A stretch of DNA of 64,000 nucleotides from Sphingomonas sp. PP-CE-1A-559 (GTDB lineage: Bacteria; Pseudomonadota; Alphaproteobacteria; Sphingomonadales; Sphingomonadaceae): NCBI RefSeq assembly GCF_004340965.1, contig NZ_SLYA01000002.1, positions 124,001-188,000 on the forward strand, read 5' to 3'. Both the position numbers and the translations under genes were made by a program. Under the pieces are notes generated by a model. That model saw only the letters and a program-made list of their open reading frames with translations. It did no database searches and was not told the origin of the DNA. This document shows, piece after piece, positions 35,205 through 44,107 of the stretch (position 1 is the first letter of the stretch; the number at the start of each line of letters is the position of its first letter).

Positions 35205-35263
35205 CTTGTTCTTCCGCGAAGGCGGGAGACCAGTCTGGGCCCCCGCCTTCGCGGGGGAACAAG
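35205..35263. repeat. Palindromic dispersed repeat, family A
   Basis: A compact 59-bp palindrome CTTGTTCTTCCGCGAAGGCG... to ...CGGGGGAACAAG with only a few mismatches, 12 bp from the plsC stop codon and 35 bp from the family B element. Confidence 0.85.
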
Positions 35264-35274
35264 CTTTGTTCGGG

Positions 35275-35934
35275 TTACAGCGCTTCCATGCGGCGGCGGG
35301 CTTCGGCGGCTATGGCTTTTCGGTCGCCGTATTCTGAAGGGTCGAACGGTTCGGCGAAGTGGAGTGTTGCTACGAATGTGCCTCGCCGCTTCAGGACGCG
35401 GGCGGCGTGGTGTTGGCCGGGCTCGTCGCCGACCCAAGCGAGTTCGTCCGTGGCCAAGCCATAGTCTATGCGGACGGGTTGCACGCGGACGCCGGGTGGG
35501 GGCGGGTCCAGGGCCGCCAGCAGTGCGGCCTTGAAGGGGAGGAGGGTGGTGCCGTCTCCCGTCGTTCCCTCGGGGAAAAGGGTTACGGGCCAGTCAGCCG
35601 CCAACGCGTCGCGGATTTGGGCGATCTGGGCGGTTACTGCCATGCGGTCGGCGCGGCTTACGAAGATCGTGTGGTTGAGCGTGCAGAGCCAGCCGACCAG
35701 CGGGGCGCTGCGGAGTTCCGATTTCGCCACGAACGCGCTGCCCGTCGCGCCGGACAGGAGGAGGATGTCGATCCAGCTCAGATGGTTCGAAACGAAGACG
35801 ACGTCGTGGCGAAGCGGCGTGCCGACGATGCGGTGGCGGGCGCCGACTATGCGCGCGACCAGCCCCAGGAATCGCGGTGGCCAAGGCGATTTGCGGCCGA
35901 GCAGCCGCCACATACCGTGCAATGGCAGCGCCAA
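35275..35934 (-). CDS. plsC: Lysophospholipid acyltransferase family protein (PlsC-like)
   Basis: A 219-residue (from TTG) membrane acyltransferase that makes phosphatidic acid from lysophosphatidate. The catalytic HX4D motif is NHLSWID (His51, Asp56); the substrate-binding motif FPEGTTGDG follows. Upstream in the same frame, 18 more codons encode a hydrophobic helix (ARLAALLLALILALPLHG) of the usual N-terminal anchor. That stretch contains no ATG, GTG or TTG before its own middle. AAGGA (35997-36001) is spaced 8 bases before ATC at 35988. The real start may be a non-standard ATC or a mutated ATG. fur lies immediately upstream. Confidence 0.85.
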   Translation of the reverse strand: MALPLHGMWRLLGRKSPWPPRFLGLVARIVGARHRIVGTPLRHDVVFVSNHLSWIDILLLSGATGSAFVAKSELRSAPLVGWLCTLNHTIFVSRADRMAVTAQIAQIRDALAADWPVTLFPEGTTGDGTTLLPFKAALLAALDPPPPGVRVQPVRIDYGLATDELAWVGDEPGQHHAARVLKRRGTFVATLHFAEPFDPSEYGDRKAIAAEARRRMEAL

Positions 35935-35992
35935 GATCAGCGCGAGCAGCAGCGCAGCAAGTCGCGCGCCGAGGCGGATCGCGCCGATCGTT

Positions 35993-36415
35993 TCAGTCCT
36001 TGCGGGTGAGCGCGACGCCGTAGAGTTCCATGCGGTGGTCGACCAGACGGAAGCCCAGTTTCTCGGCGATCGCCTTCTGCAACTGCTCGAGTTCGGGATC
36101 GACGAATTCGATTACCTTGCCGCTCTCGACATCGATCAGGTGATCGTGATGTGCCTCGGGCGCAGGCTCGTAGCGCGCGCGGCCGTCGCCGAAATCGTGG
36201 CGGTCGAGGATACCGGCTTCCTCGAACAGCCGGACCGTGCGGTACACCGTCGCGATCGAAATGCCGGGGTCGATCTGCGACGCGCGCTCATAGACCTTCT
36301 CGACGTCGGGATGGTCGTCCGCCTCGGACAGTACGCGCGCGATGACGCGGCGCTGCTCGGTAATGCGCAGGCCCTTCTCGTTGCAGAGTGCTTCCAGATC
36401 GATTTTGCGCGGCAT
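35993..36415 (-). CDS. fur: Fur family transcriptional regulator
   Basis: A 140-residue metal-responsive repressor. A winged-helix domain (about 1-80) includes ATVYRTVRLFEEAGIL. The metal site HHDH is at 89-92. It lacks the CXXC structural zinc cysteines of gamma-proteobacterial Fur (HHDHLIDVESG here), as is usual for alphaproteobacterial Fur/Mur. The sensed metal (Fe or Mn) cannot be decided by sequence. A Fur-box-like site lies in the rimI-fur gap, suggesting autoregulation. plsC follows directly. Confidence 0.92.
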   Translation of the reverse strand: MPRKIDLEALCNEKGLRITEQRRVIARVLSEADDHPDVEKVYERASQIDPGISIATVYRTVRLFEEAGILDRHDFGDGRARYEPAPEAHHDHLIDVESGKVIEFVDPELEQLQKAIAEKLGFRLVDHRMELYGVALTRKD

Positions 36416-36463
36416 GTGTCGTTCCCTCGTTGAGTGCCATGTAGGGCCTCCGCGCTGTTGCGA

Positions 36464-36485
36464 AAAGGGATAGTGACTCGCAATA
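36464..36485 (-). promoter_or_regulatory. Fur-box-like site upstream of fur
   Basis: On the minus strand the sequence TATTGCGAGTCACTATCCC resembles an imperfect Fur box (compare GCGAATCATTATC). It is also framed by TTGCGA/TCGCAA arms (36458-36463, 36478-36483). It is about 50 bp before the fur start. Confidence 0.35.
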
Positions 36486-36489
36486 AGCC

Positions 36490-36978
36490 TTAGCTGTTGA
36501 TATCTTTCGAATATGTATGTGCGTCATACGCGACGCCGGTCTTGCCGCGGTAGTAGGCGCGGCGCTCGCCGACCTTGGTGAAGCCGTGCGCGTCGTACAT
36601 CTTCACCGCGTCGTTGCCGGCGCGGACCTCGAGATGGATCTTGGCGATGCTACCGACCGAGCAATCGGCGATCGCTGCGCGGATAAGGGCAGTACCGACG
36701 CCACGGCGGCGATAATCGGGCGCGACCGCGATCAGCAGGAGTTCGGCTTCGTCGGCGACCGACCGGGTCATCGTGAAACCGGCGGGGAAATCGTCGACGA
36801 ACGCGATCGTGAGGTGGACGCCGGTCAGTGCGAGTACGCCGAGGCACTGGCTGCGCGTCCATGCCTCGCCGTAGCGCGGGTCGAACGCCTCGGTCATCAG
36901 CGCGTCGACGATCGCGAGATCGCGGGCGTCGCCGGTGCGGAGCGTGACGGTGCGCGTGGTGGCCTGGCGCGTGGCCAT
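36490..36978 (-). CDS. rimI: Ribosomal protein S18-alanine N-acetyltransferase-like GNAT (RimI)
   Basis: A 162-residue GNAT acetyltransferase. The acetyl-CoA loop RRRGVGTALI and the following KIHLEVRAGNDAVKMYDAHGF match RimI. Its start codon overlaps the tsaB stop by one base, the usual tsaB-rimI pair. The frame is open far upstream into tsaB; the ATG at 36978 gives the normal N-terminus. Confidence 0.92.
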   Translation of the reverse strand: MATRQATTRTVTLRTGDARDLAIVDALMTEAFDPRYGEAWTRSQCLGVLALTGVHLTIAFVDDFPAGFTMTRSVADEAELLLIAVAPDYRRRGVGTALIRAAIADCSVGSIAKIHLEVRAGNDAVKMYDAHGFTKVGERRAYYRGKTGVAYDAHTYSKDINS

Positions 36979-37595
36979 TATTTCGGCACCGACGGCTTGG
37001 CGTCGGGCGCGCGGCCGTAGATCGGGCTTGGCGTCAGTGCAGTCAGTTCTGAAGGGAGCAGGACCGCGGAGGCCGCATCCGGAAGCGCTTCGGTGAGATC
37101 CAAGCCGTCGTCGAGCGCGGCGAGCCAGCGGATGCCGTTGCCGACTGCGCGCCGTCCTGCCAGCGCGGCGAGCGCGGCGTCGGGCTTCAGCGATACCATG
37201 TCGGATCGCGGCGACAGATCGGCGGAGAACGCTTGCATGAAGACCTCGCCATGCCCGCCTTCCATGATCACCGCAATATCGTGGGTTGGTCGCGCGGCGA
37301 AACCGGCGGCGGCGATGAGCGGGAGCGAGGAAAAACCGGCGATGTCCGCGCCCCAGCCGAGTGCGAGGCCGCGCGCGGCGGCAATCCCGACGCGGACGCC
37401 GGTGAAGCTGCCGGGGCCGCAATCGACTATGATGCGGTCTGCTCGGCCACCTTCGGGCAACTCGGCGATCATCGGAATGAGGCGCTCGGCATGGCCGCGA
37501 CCGACGACTTCGTGCGAGTGGGCGATGATCGCGCCCTCTTCGATGAGCGCGACCGAGCAGGCGGTGGTGGATGTTTCGATGACTAAGGTGCGCAT
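36978..37595 (-). CDS. tsaB: tRNA threonylcarbamoyladenosine biosynthesis protein TsaB
   Basis: A 205-residue inactive paralogue of TsaD in the complex that makes t6A37 in tRNA. The N-terminus LVIETSTTACSVAL and the motif DCGPGSFTGVRVGIAAARGL are diagnostic. The C-terminus ends in a PIYGRAPDAKPSVPK tail. Co-transcribed with rimI; a family G repeat precedes it. Confidence 0.95.
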   Translation of the reverse strand: MRTLVIETSTTACSVALIEEGAIIAHSHEVVGRGHAERLIPMIAELPEGGRADRIIVDCGPGSFTGVRVGIAAARGLALGWGADIAGFSSLPLIAAAGFAARPTHDIAVIMEGGHGEVFMQAFSADLSPRSDMVSLKPDAALAALAGRRAVGNGIRWLAALDDGLDLTEALPDAASAVLLPSELTALTPSPIYGRAPDAKPSVPK

Positions 37596-37602
37596 TACTT
37601 CT

Positions 37603-37705
37603 TACCCTCTCCCCTCAGGGGAGAGGGAGGGGTGAGGGGCGCCGCGAGCGCTGTCCTTCCCAACTACCCCTCACCCCGACCCTCTCCCCGCAGGGGAGAG
37701 GGAGC
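37603..37705. repeat. Palindromic dispersed repeat, family G
   Basis: Left arm TACCCTCTCCCCTCAGGGGA... and right arm CCCCTCACCCCGACCCTCTC... each contain a small hairpin, and together they form a larger inverted repeat. It fills the gap between the nitroreductase gene and tsaB. Confidence 0.8.
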
Positions 37706-37715
37706 AGGTCCCGCC

Positions 37716-38309
37716 TCAAGCGATGCTGTTGAATTTCGCGAAGTCGGGGCGCGGCGAGCGGGCGTAGATCGTCGCGGGATCGCCGTGGCCGAGCGTCGAG
37801 ATGAAGTTGGTGCGCACCGCGGGCGTATCGTGGAAGAACGCCGCATCGACCTTGCCCGCGTCGAAGCCCGACATCGGCCCGGTATCGAGCCCGAGCATCC
37901 GCGCGGCGATGATGAAATACGCCCCCTGCAACGTCGAGTTGCGGAACGCTGACGCCTCGCGCAGTTCGGCGTTGCCGTCGAACCACGACTTCGCATCGGC
38001 GTGCGGGAACAACTCGGGCAGGTGTTCGTGAAAATTGGTGTCCATGCCGATGATCACCGAGACGGGCGCCTTGAGGATCTTCGGCTGGTTCTGCGCGCTG
38101 CATGCATCGGCAAGCTTCTGCTTGGCCTCGTCGCTGACGACCCAGATCAAGCGCGCGGGGAGCTGGTTGGCCGATGTCGGGCCCCACTTCATCAGGTCCC
38201 AGATCGCGTGCAGTTCGGATTCGGCGACCGGCTGATCGGTGTAGCCGTTATAGCTGCGGGCGTCGCGGAAGACGGCGTCGAGAATAGTGTCGTCGAGTTT
38301 ATGACGCAT
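37716..38309 (-). CDS. Nitroreductase family protein, RutE-like
   Basis: A 197-residue FMN oxidoreductase close in layout to malonic semialdehyde reductase RutE: DARSYNGYTDQPV near the start, KWGPTSANQLPAR for FMN binding, and ARMLGLDTGPMSGFD. Other rut genes are absent, so a pyrimidine-degradation role is unproven. Its ATG overlaps the nfuA stop by one base. Confidence 0.85.
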   Translation of the reverse strand: MRHKLDDTILDAVFRDARSYNGYTDQPVAESELHAIWDLMKWGPTSANQLPARLIWVVSDEAKQKLADACSAQNQPKILKAPVSVIIGMDTNFHEHLPELFPHADAKSWFDGNAELREASAFRNSTLQGAYFIIAARMLGLDTGPMSGFDAGKVDAAFFHDTPAVRTNFISTLGHGDPATIYARSPRPDFAKFNSIA

Positions 38310-38881
38310 CAGACCGCTCTCACTTCGGTGACTTCGGGGACGTAGTATTTCAGCAGCTGCTCGATGCCGTTCTTGAGCGTCGCGCTCGACGACGGGCAGC
38401 CGGCGCAGGCGCCCTGGAGCTGGAGAAACACTTTGCCCTTGTCGAAGCCGCGATAGACGATGTCGCCGCCGTCGTTCGCCACCGCCGGGCGCACGCGCGT
38501 ATCGATCAACTCGCGGATCTGCGCGACGATGTCGGCATCGGCCGGGTCATCCGACAGCGCAGGCTCGTCGGACGGCACCGAGAAGCCGGCGCGCGCGGGC
38601 TTGAATAGCGGCATCGCGGCGGAGAAATGATCGAGCAGGATCGCCAGCACGTCTGGCTTGAGGTCCGACCAGGCGGTGCCTGGCGCGGCGGTGACCGAGA
38701 CGAAATCGCGGCCAAAGAACACGCCGGTGACGTCGCCGAGCCCGAAGATCGCGTCGGCGAGCGAACTTACTTCCGCTTCTTCAGGCGTGGCGAAGTCGCG
38801 CGTGCCGGCTTCCATGACGGTGCGTCCCGGGAGGAACTTCAGCGTCGACGGGTTGGGAGTGGATTCCGTTTCGATTAGCAT
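38309..38881 (-). CDS. nfuA: NfuA-type Fe-S scaffold/carrier protein
   Basis: A 190-residue protein. An N-terminal Nfu_N domain (IETESTPNPSTLKFLPG, about 1-90) is followed by a NifU-like domain with CAGC (Cys159, Cys162), which bridges a 4Fe-4S cluster in a dimer. It delivers clusters to target enzymes. The ATG at 38881 matches the usual N-terminus; an ATG at 38890 is in frame. Functionally linked with the distant suf operon. Confidence 0.93.
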   Translation of the reverse strand: MLIETESTPNPSTLKFLPGRTVMEAGTRDFATPEEAEVSSLADAIFGLGDVTGVFFGRDFVSVTAAPGTAWSDLKPDVLAILLDHFSAAMPLFKPARAGFSVPSDEPALSDDPADADIVAQIRELIDTRVRPAVANDGGDIVYRGFDKGKVFLQLQGACAGCPSSSATLKNGIEQLLKYYVPEVTEVRAV

Positions 38882-39034
38882 GAAGGGCATGTGGCCCGAA
38901 GGGGGCGGGGGATCAAGCGCGGAACGGGAAACGGTTTCTTTCGGGGGGTGAGGGGCATTCCGGCTAACGCGTTCGCGCCGGCACTGCGCTCTGGCTGTCC
39001 GGCAACGCGAAACGTGTAAATTGCGTCAGGGGGC

Positions 39035-40060
39035 TTACGCTGCGAGCGGCAGCGGTGGACCTGACTGCTTGGTCCGTAGCTTGTCGGCCCAGCGGGCGAG
39101 CACGGCATCGTTGGCAGCGATCCAGTCCTCGGCCAGCGTGGTGAGAGCGGCGAGATACGCGGCACTCGAATTGTCCAGTCCGCCATCACCAGAGGGCAAC
39201 GCGAAATCGGCGCGGTCATATGCGGCGATGTCCAGCCGTCGGGCCTGATAGGAGATCGTGCTGGAACCGGCCTGCATCAGGATCGAGAAGATCGGCACGC
39301 CCCGGAACGGGTTCACCCAGCCGAGGAACGACCAGTTCCGCGCAGAGGGATAGGGTCGATCGGACCGGCCCGTACCCAGCGACAGGATCTCGATGTCGCC
39401 GAGATGCCAGCCGAGCTTACGCCCCTCGATGATCGCCGCGATCGTCGGATCATTGGCGAACACGCCGCCATCGACCATCAGCAGATCCGGTTCCAATTTG
39501 GTGGGATCTTCGATCGCGGCCGGCTTGAAGAACGTCGGGGCCGCCGATGTCGCGCGTGCGGCGATATGCAGCGGGAAAACCCGCTCGGGGATGCCCAGCT
39601 TACAGTTATAGTCGGGGCCGCCGGCCATGAACACCGCCTTGCGCGCCAGCAAATCATACGCCGGAATGACGATGTTCGTCAGCGCGTCGCGCGTTGTCAC
39701 GCGTGTGCCGATCCGCGCCGCCAGGATCCGTTCGAGCGGCCGGGCGCTATAGGGCCAGCCCGGTACGCGAAGGGGTATGCCGAAGATGTGCGGGAATATC
39801 CGCTTGCTCTCGTTGCGGTACAGATCCACGAGGTCGCTTGCCGAGCAGGCGGCCCGTTTCGGATCCGCTTCGCTGGGTGCGGTGAGGCCGGCGGCGATGA
39901 TTCCACCGGTCGAGGTGCCGGCGATCAGATCGAAACAATCGTGCAGTGGCCGGCCGATCCGGCGCTCCAGCTCGGCGAGGATCAGCGCGGGGATCAGTCC
40001 GCGCGTCCCGCCGCCATCGATCGTCAGGATGAATCTCGGTTTCGTACGATCACTGTCCAC
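39035..40060 (-). CDS. Patatin-like phospholipase
   Basis: A 341-residue acyl hydrolase. The oxyanion motif GGGTRG is at 16-21, the nucleophile GTSTGG at 48-53 (Ser50) and the catalytic Asp motif DGG further on (MVDGGVFAND). The GTG at 40060 follows a GGGAGAAGG ribosome-binding site. A TTG further upstream is open. There is no signal peptide. Patatins of this size include CBASS effectors (CapV), but no nucleotide cyclase is near, so it is more likely a housekeeping lipase. The Asp/Asn hydroxylase gene lies 98 bp upstream on the same strand. Confidence 0.88.
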   Translation of the reverse strand: MDSDRTKPRFILTIDGGGTRGLIPALILAELERRIGRPLHDCFDLIAGTSTGGIIAAGLTAPSEADPKRAACSASDLVDLYRNESKRIFPHIFGIPLRVPGWPYSARPLERILAARIGTRVTTRDALTNIVIPAYDLLARKAVFMAGGPDYNCKLGIPERVFPLHIAARATSAAPTFFKPAAIEDPTKLEPDLLMVDGGVFANDPTIAAIIEGRKLGWHLGDIEILSLGTGRSDRPYPSARNWSFLGWVNPFRGVPIFSILMQAGSSTISYQARRLDIAAYDRADFALPSGDGGLDNSSAAYLAALTTLAEDWIAANDAVLARWADKLRTKQSGPPLPLAA

Positions 40061-40158
40061 GGCGCCTTCTCCCACTGCTGGGCCGAGCGTATCAGTAGGC
40101 GACCACAACGACGTCCGGAAATCGGTCCGGATCGGTGCAACCTCTCACGTGGGATCGC

Positions 40159-41034
40159 TCAGACGTCGAGTTGCTTCACTGCCGCGTTCCAGCTGCCGAT
40201 GTTGCGGACCGCGTCCTGGACGAACGCAGAGCGGCGGACGACGCCGAGGAACAGGTCGGCGATCCACTTGCCGGGGTTGCGCAGGGGGCGCTCGAACTGG
40301 ATCAGCAGCACGACGCGGGTACCGGTCGTGTCGTTCCAGACCTCGTGTTGATAGGTGTCGTCGAACACGAGCGTCTCGCCTTCCGCCCAGCGGACGGTGC
40401 GGTCGTGGACGCGCATCCGGACGTCGCCGTCGCGCGGGACGATCAGGCCGAGGTGGCAGGTGATGAGGCCCTTGGTCACGCCGCGATGCTCCGGGATATG
40501 CGTGCCGGGCGCGAGGATCGAGAAGAACGCGCTGTTGAGGCCGGGGATGCGCGCGACCGCCGCTGCAGTGTGCGGGCAGCGCGCGAGGCTTTCCTCGATT
40601 GGGTAGCCATAGCCGTAGAGGAAGAACGAGCGCCATTTGTCGATCTCGGCGATCGAGCGGTGGTCGGGCGAGATCGTCGCGAGGCTGGGCGAGGCCTCGC
40701 CTTGCAGCGCGACGCGGACCGCTTCGTCGCGGATCGCGGTCCAGTTCTCGCGCAGGCCTGCGGTCCAGGCGAAGTCGCGGACGTCGAGCACCGGATCGTT
40801 GGCGACCAGCGAGGACGAGGCGATCATGCGGTCGAACACGCCGCGTAGGTGCTTGCCGACGCGGATGATCAGCGGGCGGTTGGCCTCGGCGACCATCGGC
40901 GCACCGGGTTTGGGCGCGCCGGATATGATTTTCAGATCGGGCACGCGGGTGCTGCGGCGCACTGCCGGTTCGCCCGAATCCCGCCACAATGAACACTGCC
41001 CCAGTTCGCGCCCCAGTTCGGCTTCGACCGTCAT
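40159..41034 (-). CDS. Aspartyl/asparaginyl beta-hydroxylase family protein (LpxO-like)
   Basis: A 291-residue Fe(II)/2-oxoglutarate dioxygenase-like protein. The jelly-roll motifs include PGTHIPEHRGVTKGLITCHL, the second histidine in FDDTYQHEVWNDT and RVVLLIQFERPLRNPG. The family covers LpxO (lipid A hydroxylation) and aspartyl hydroxylases. No clear membrane helix is seen here, so the substrate is open. The ATG at 41034 has an AGGG upstream; an internal ATG (MVAEANRP) is a second option. It is divergent from an M16 peptidase gene. Confidence 0.8.
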   Translation of the reverse strand: MTVEAELGRELGQCSLWRDSGEPAVRRSTRVPDLKIISGAPKPGAPMVAEANRPLIIRVGKHLRGVFDRMIASSSLVANDPVLDVRDFAWTAGLRENWTAIRDEAVRVALQGEASPSLATISPDHRSIAEIDKWRSFFLYGYGYPIEESLARCPHTAAAVARIPGLNSAFFSILAPGTHIPEHRGVTKGLITCHLGLIVPRDGDVRMRVHDRTVRWAEGETLVFDDTYQHEVWNDTTGTRVVLLIQFERPLRNPGKWIADLFLGVVRRSAFVQDAVRNIGSWNAAVKQLDV

Positions 41035-41181
41035 CTCTACCCTGCATCCAGGCGCGCGGTGGCGCCGATCCCCTTGTTCGGACACGATATACCGGCAGTG
41101 TTGGACGAAATGATGGCATCACTCGCCCGGTGCGCAGGCAGGGCACTGGCGAGCGACGCCCGCGACCGCTACAGGTGAACC

Positions 41182-44094
41182 ATGGTGTCCTTTTCGCGCT
41201 TGTACCGCGCTCCCGTCCTCATCCCCGTCATCCTCGGCCTCGCCATTCCGGCGAGCGGCCAGATGGCGACGCAGCAGGCCGTATCTACCCCTGCAAAGGA
41301 AGCGCCGACGCTTCCCGAGCTACCGGGAATCGATACGACCGCGTGGCTCTACAAGGGCAGCGATCTCACGCGGGATCCGGAGTGGAAGTTCGGCACGTTG
41401 CCCAACGGCATGCGGTTCGCGGTGCGCAAGAACGGCGTGCCACCGGGCCAGGTGTCGGTGCGCGTGCGGATCGACGCGGGCTCGCTGAACGAGACCGACA
41501 GCGAACGCGGGTTCGCGCATTTCATCGAGCATCTGTCGTTCCGCGGTTCCGAATACGTGCCGGACGGTGAGGCCAAGCGCGTGTGGCAGCGGTTCGGGGC
41601 GACATTCGGGTCGGATACGAATGCGCAGACGACGCCAACCTCGACCACGTTCAAGCTCGATCTTCCGTCGGCGACCGAGTCCGGCCTCGACGAGAGCCTG
41701 AAGATCATGTCGGGGATGATGGAGAAGCCGGTCATTACCGACGCTTCCGTCACCGCCGAGCGGCCGGTCGTGCTAGCCGAACAGCGCGAGCAGCCGGGGC
41801 CACAGGTGCGGTTCGGCGATGCGATCCGCGCGACGTTCTTCGCAGGGCAGCCGCTCGCGGATCGCTCGCCGATCGGCAACATCAAGACGCTGGAGGCCGC
41901 CACTGGTGCTACGGTGAAGGCCTTCCACGATCGCTGGTATCGGCCGGAGAACACCGTCGTCATCATCTCGGGCGACATGGATCCGGCGCTGTTCGGGCGG
42001 TTGATCGTCAAGAATTTCGCGGACTGGAAGGGGATCGGCCCGGTCGTGCCCGCGCCCAGCTTCGGCAAGCCCGATCCGAAGGCGCCGGTCTCCGCGACGA
42101 TTGCCGAGCCTGCGATTCCGGCGGTGGTGACGCTCGGCGTGGTGCGGCCTTGGGAGTATAAGGACGACACCGCGATCATGAACCAGAAGCGGCTGGTCGA
42201 TGTGCTCGCGACGCGGCTGATCAGTCGGCGGCTGGAGACGCGGGCGCGCGCGGGCGGGAGTTTCCTGCAGGCAGGCGTGTCGATCGACGACGTCTCGCGC
42301 TCGGCGAACCTGACCAGCGTCAACATCGTGCCGATCGGGACCGACTGGGAAGCGGCGTTGAAGGACGTCCGCGCGGTGATCGCCGACGCGCAGACCAACG
42401 CGCCGAGCCAGGCCGAAGTCGACCGCGAATATGCCGATTTCGACACGATCATGCGGACCAGCGTCGAGACGGCGAAGGTCGAGGCCGGGTCGAAGCAGGC
42501 GGACGACATGGTCGGCGCGCTCGACATCCGCGAGACGGTGGCTGGGCCGGAGACGTCGTACAAGATTTTGCAGGACGCCAAGGCGAAGGGCATGTTCACG
42601 CCCGCCACGCTGCTCGCGTCGAGCAAGGCGATCTTCGAGGGGACCGCGACCCGGGCGCTAGTGAATACGCAGACGCCGGATGCGGGGGCTGCGGCGAAGC
42701 TGGCGACTGCGTTGAAGGCTGACGTATCGGGCTTGGCCGGCAAGCGCCGCGCGCAGGCCGCGGTCGATTTCTCGAAGCTGGCGTCGCTCGGCAAGCCGGG
42801 CGCCGTCGCGAGCCGCGAGAAGATCGCCGCGTTCGACATGGAGCAGGTGAACTTCGCTAACGGCACGCGCGTGCTGCTCTTCCCGAACGCGGGCGAGACA
42901 GGGCGTGTGTATGTGCGCGTGCGGTTCGGTGGCGGCTATACTGCGATCCCGTCGAACCGGCCGACGCCGGCGTGGGCGGGTGATCTCGCTCTGGTGGCGG
43001 GTGGTATCGGCAAGCTCGACCAGGGCGATCTCGACCAGCTGACCGCGGGGCGTCGGATCGGGCTCGACTTCGGGATCGACGACGATGCGTTCACGCTGAG
43101 CGCGATCACATCGCCGGCGGATTATGCGGATCAGTTGCGGCTCATGGCCGCCAAGCTCGCGTTCCCGGCTTGGGATCCGGCGCCGGTGGCGCGCGCTCGT
43201 GTGGCGGCGCTGGCGGGGTTCGCCGGGTATGATTCATCGCCCGACGGCGTGTTGTCGCGCGATCTCGAAGGTCTGCTGCGGGCAGGCGATCCGCGTTGGG
43301 GGACGCCGTCGAAGCCTACTGTCGAGGCGCTGAGTGCGAAGGACTTCCGCGCGTTCTGGGAGCCGATCCTGAAGACCGGACCGATCGAGGTCTCGATCTT
43401 CGGCGACGTGAAGACCGAGGACGCGATCGCAGCGGTGGCGAAGTCGTTCGGGGCGATGAAGCCGCGGACGGCGGTGTCGACGGTCGGAGCGCCGGTCGGC
43501 TTCCCCGCGCACAACGCGACGCCGGTGATGCGCGCGCATACCGGCCCCGAGAATCAGGCGGCAGCGGTGATCGCGTGGCCGACCGGCGGAGGGATCGACA
43601 ACATCGTCGAGGCGCGGCGTCTCGACGTGCTGGCGCAGGTGTTCAGCGACCGCCTGTTCGAGCGGCTCCGGCAGGCGGCGGGTGCGAGCTACAGCCCCAA
43701 CGTGTCGAGCCAGTGGCCGGTGGGCATGAACACCGGTGGGCGGATGGTCGCGATCGGGCAGGTCGCGCCGGACAAGGTGTCGTTCTTCTTCCAGATCGCG
43801 CGGCAGATCGCGGCGGAACTGGTGTCGACGCCGATCGCGGCGGACGAGCTGGACCGGATCAAGAAGCCGATGGGGCAGTATATCCTGCGCGCGTCGACCG
43901 GGAACCAGTTCTGGTTGCAGCAGCTCGGCGGCGCGACGTTCGATCCGCGGCGGATCGCGGCGACGCAGCGGATCGCTTCGGATCTGGTGGCCACCACGCC
44001 GGTGGAGTTGCAGGCGACGGCGGCGAAGTATCTGCGGCCGGAGAAGGATTGGACGATGGCCGTGGTGCCGGCTGCGAGTTCGGCGAAGAAGTAG
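41182..44094 (+). CDS. M16 family zinc metallopeptidase
   Basis: A 970-residue two-lobed insulinase-family peptidase. A signal peptide (about 1-27, ending ASGQ) directs it to the periplasm. The inverted zinc motif HFIEH is at 113-117 in GFAHFIEHLSFRGS. The second, inactive M16 half starts near residue 550 (MEQVNFANGTRVLLFPNAGE). Sphingomonads carry several such periplasmic proteases. AGGTGAACC precedes the ATG. The gene ends 13 bp before a family C repeat arm. Confidence 0.93.
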   Translation: MVSFSRLYRAPVLIPVILGLAIPASGQMATQQAVSTPAKEAPTLPELPGIDTTAWLYKGSDLTRDPEWKFGTLPNGMRFAVRKNGVPPGQVSVRVRIDAGSLNETDSERGFAHFIEHLSFRGSEYVPDGEAKRVWQRFGATFGSDTNAQTTPTSTTFKLDLPSATESGLDESLKIMSGMMEKPVITDASVTAERPVVLAEQREQPGPQVRFGDAIRATFFAGQPLADRSPIGNIKTLEAATGATVKAFHDRWYRPENTVVIISGDMDPALFGRLIVKNFADWKGIGPVVPAPSFGKPDPKAPVSATIAEPAIPAVVTLGVVRPWEYKDDTAIMNQKRLVDVLATRLISRRLETRARAGGSFLQAGVSIDDVSRSANLTSVNIVPIGTDWEAALKDVRAVIADAQTNAPSQAEVDREYADFDTIMRTSVETAKVEAGSKQADDMVGALDIRETVAGPETSYKILQDAKAKGMFTPATLLASSKAIFEGTATRALVNTQTPDAGAAAKLATALKADVSGLAGKRRAQAAVDFSKLASLGKPGAVASREKIAAFDMEQVNFANGTRVLLFPNAGETGRVYVRVRFGGGYTAIPSNRPTPAWAGDLALVAGGIGKLDQGDLDQLTAGRRIGLDFGIDDDAFTLSAITSPADYADQLRLMAAKLAFPAWDPAPVARARVAALAGFAGYDSSPDGVLSRDLEGLLRAGDPRWGTPSKPTVEALSAKDFRAFWEPILKTGPIEVSIFGDVKTEDAIAAVAKSFGAMKPRTAVSTVGAPVGFPAHNATPVMRAHTGPENQAAAVIAWPTGGGIDNIVEARRLDVLAQVFSDRLFERLRQAAGASYSPNVSSQWPVGMNTGGRMVAIGQVAPDKVSFFFQIARQIAAELVSTPIAADELDRIKKPMGQYILRASTGNQFWLQQLGGATFDPRRIAATQRIASDLVATTPVELQATAAKYLRPEKDWTMAVVPAASSAKK

Positions 44095-44107
44095 CCGGAC
44101 CTTCCTT

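Noticed and set aside
39035-41034. Patatin plus neighbour as a CBASS-type defence system
   Set aside because: No CD-NTase, ubiquitin-like or HORMA partner is adjacent; the neighbour is an Asp/Asn hydroxylase.
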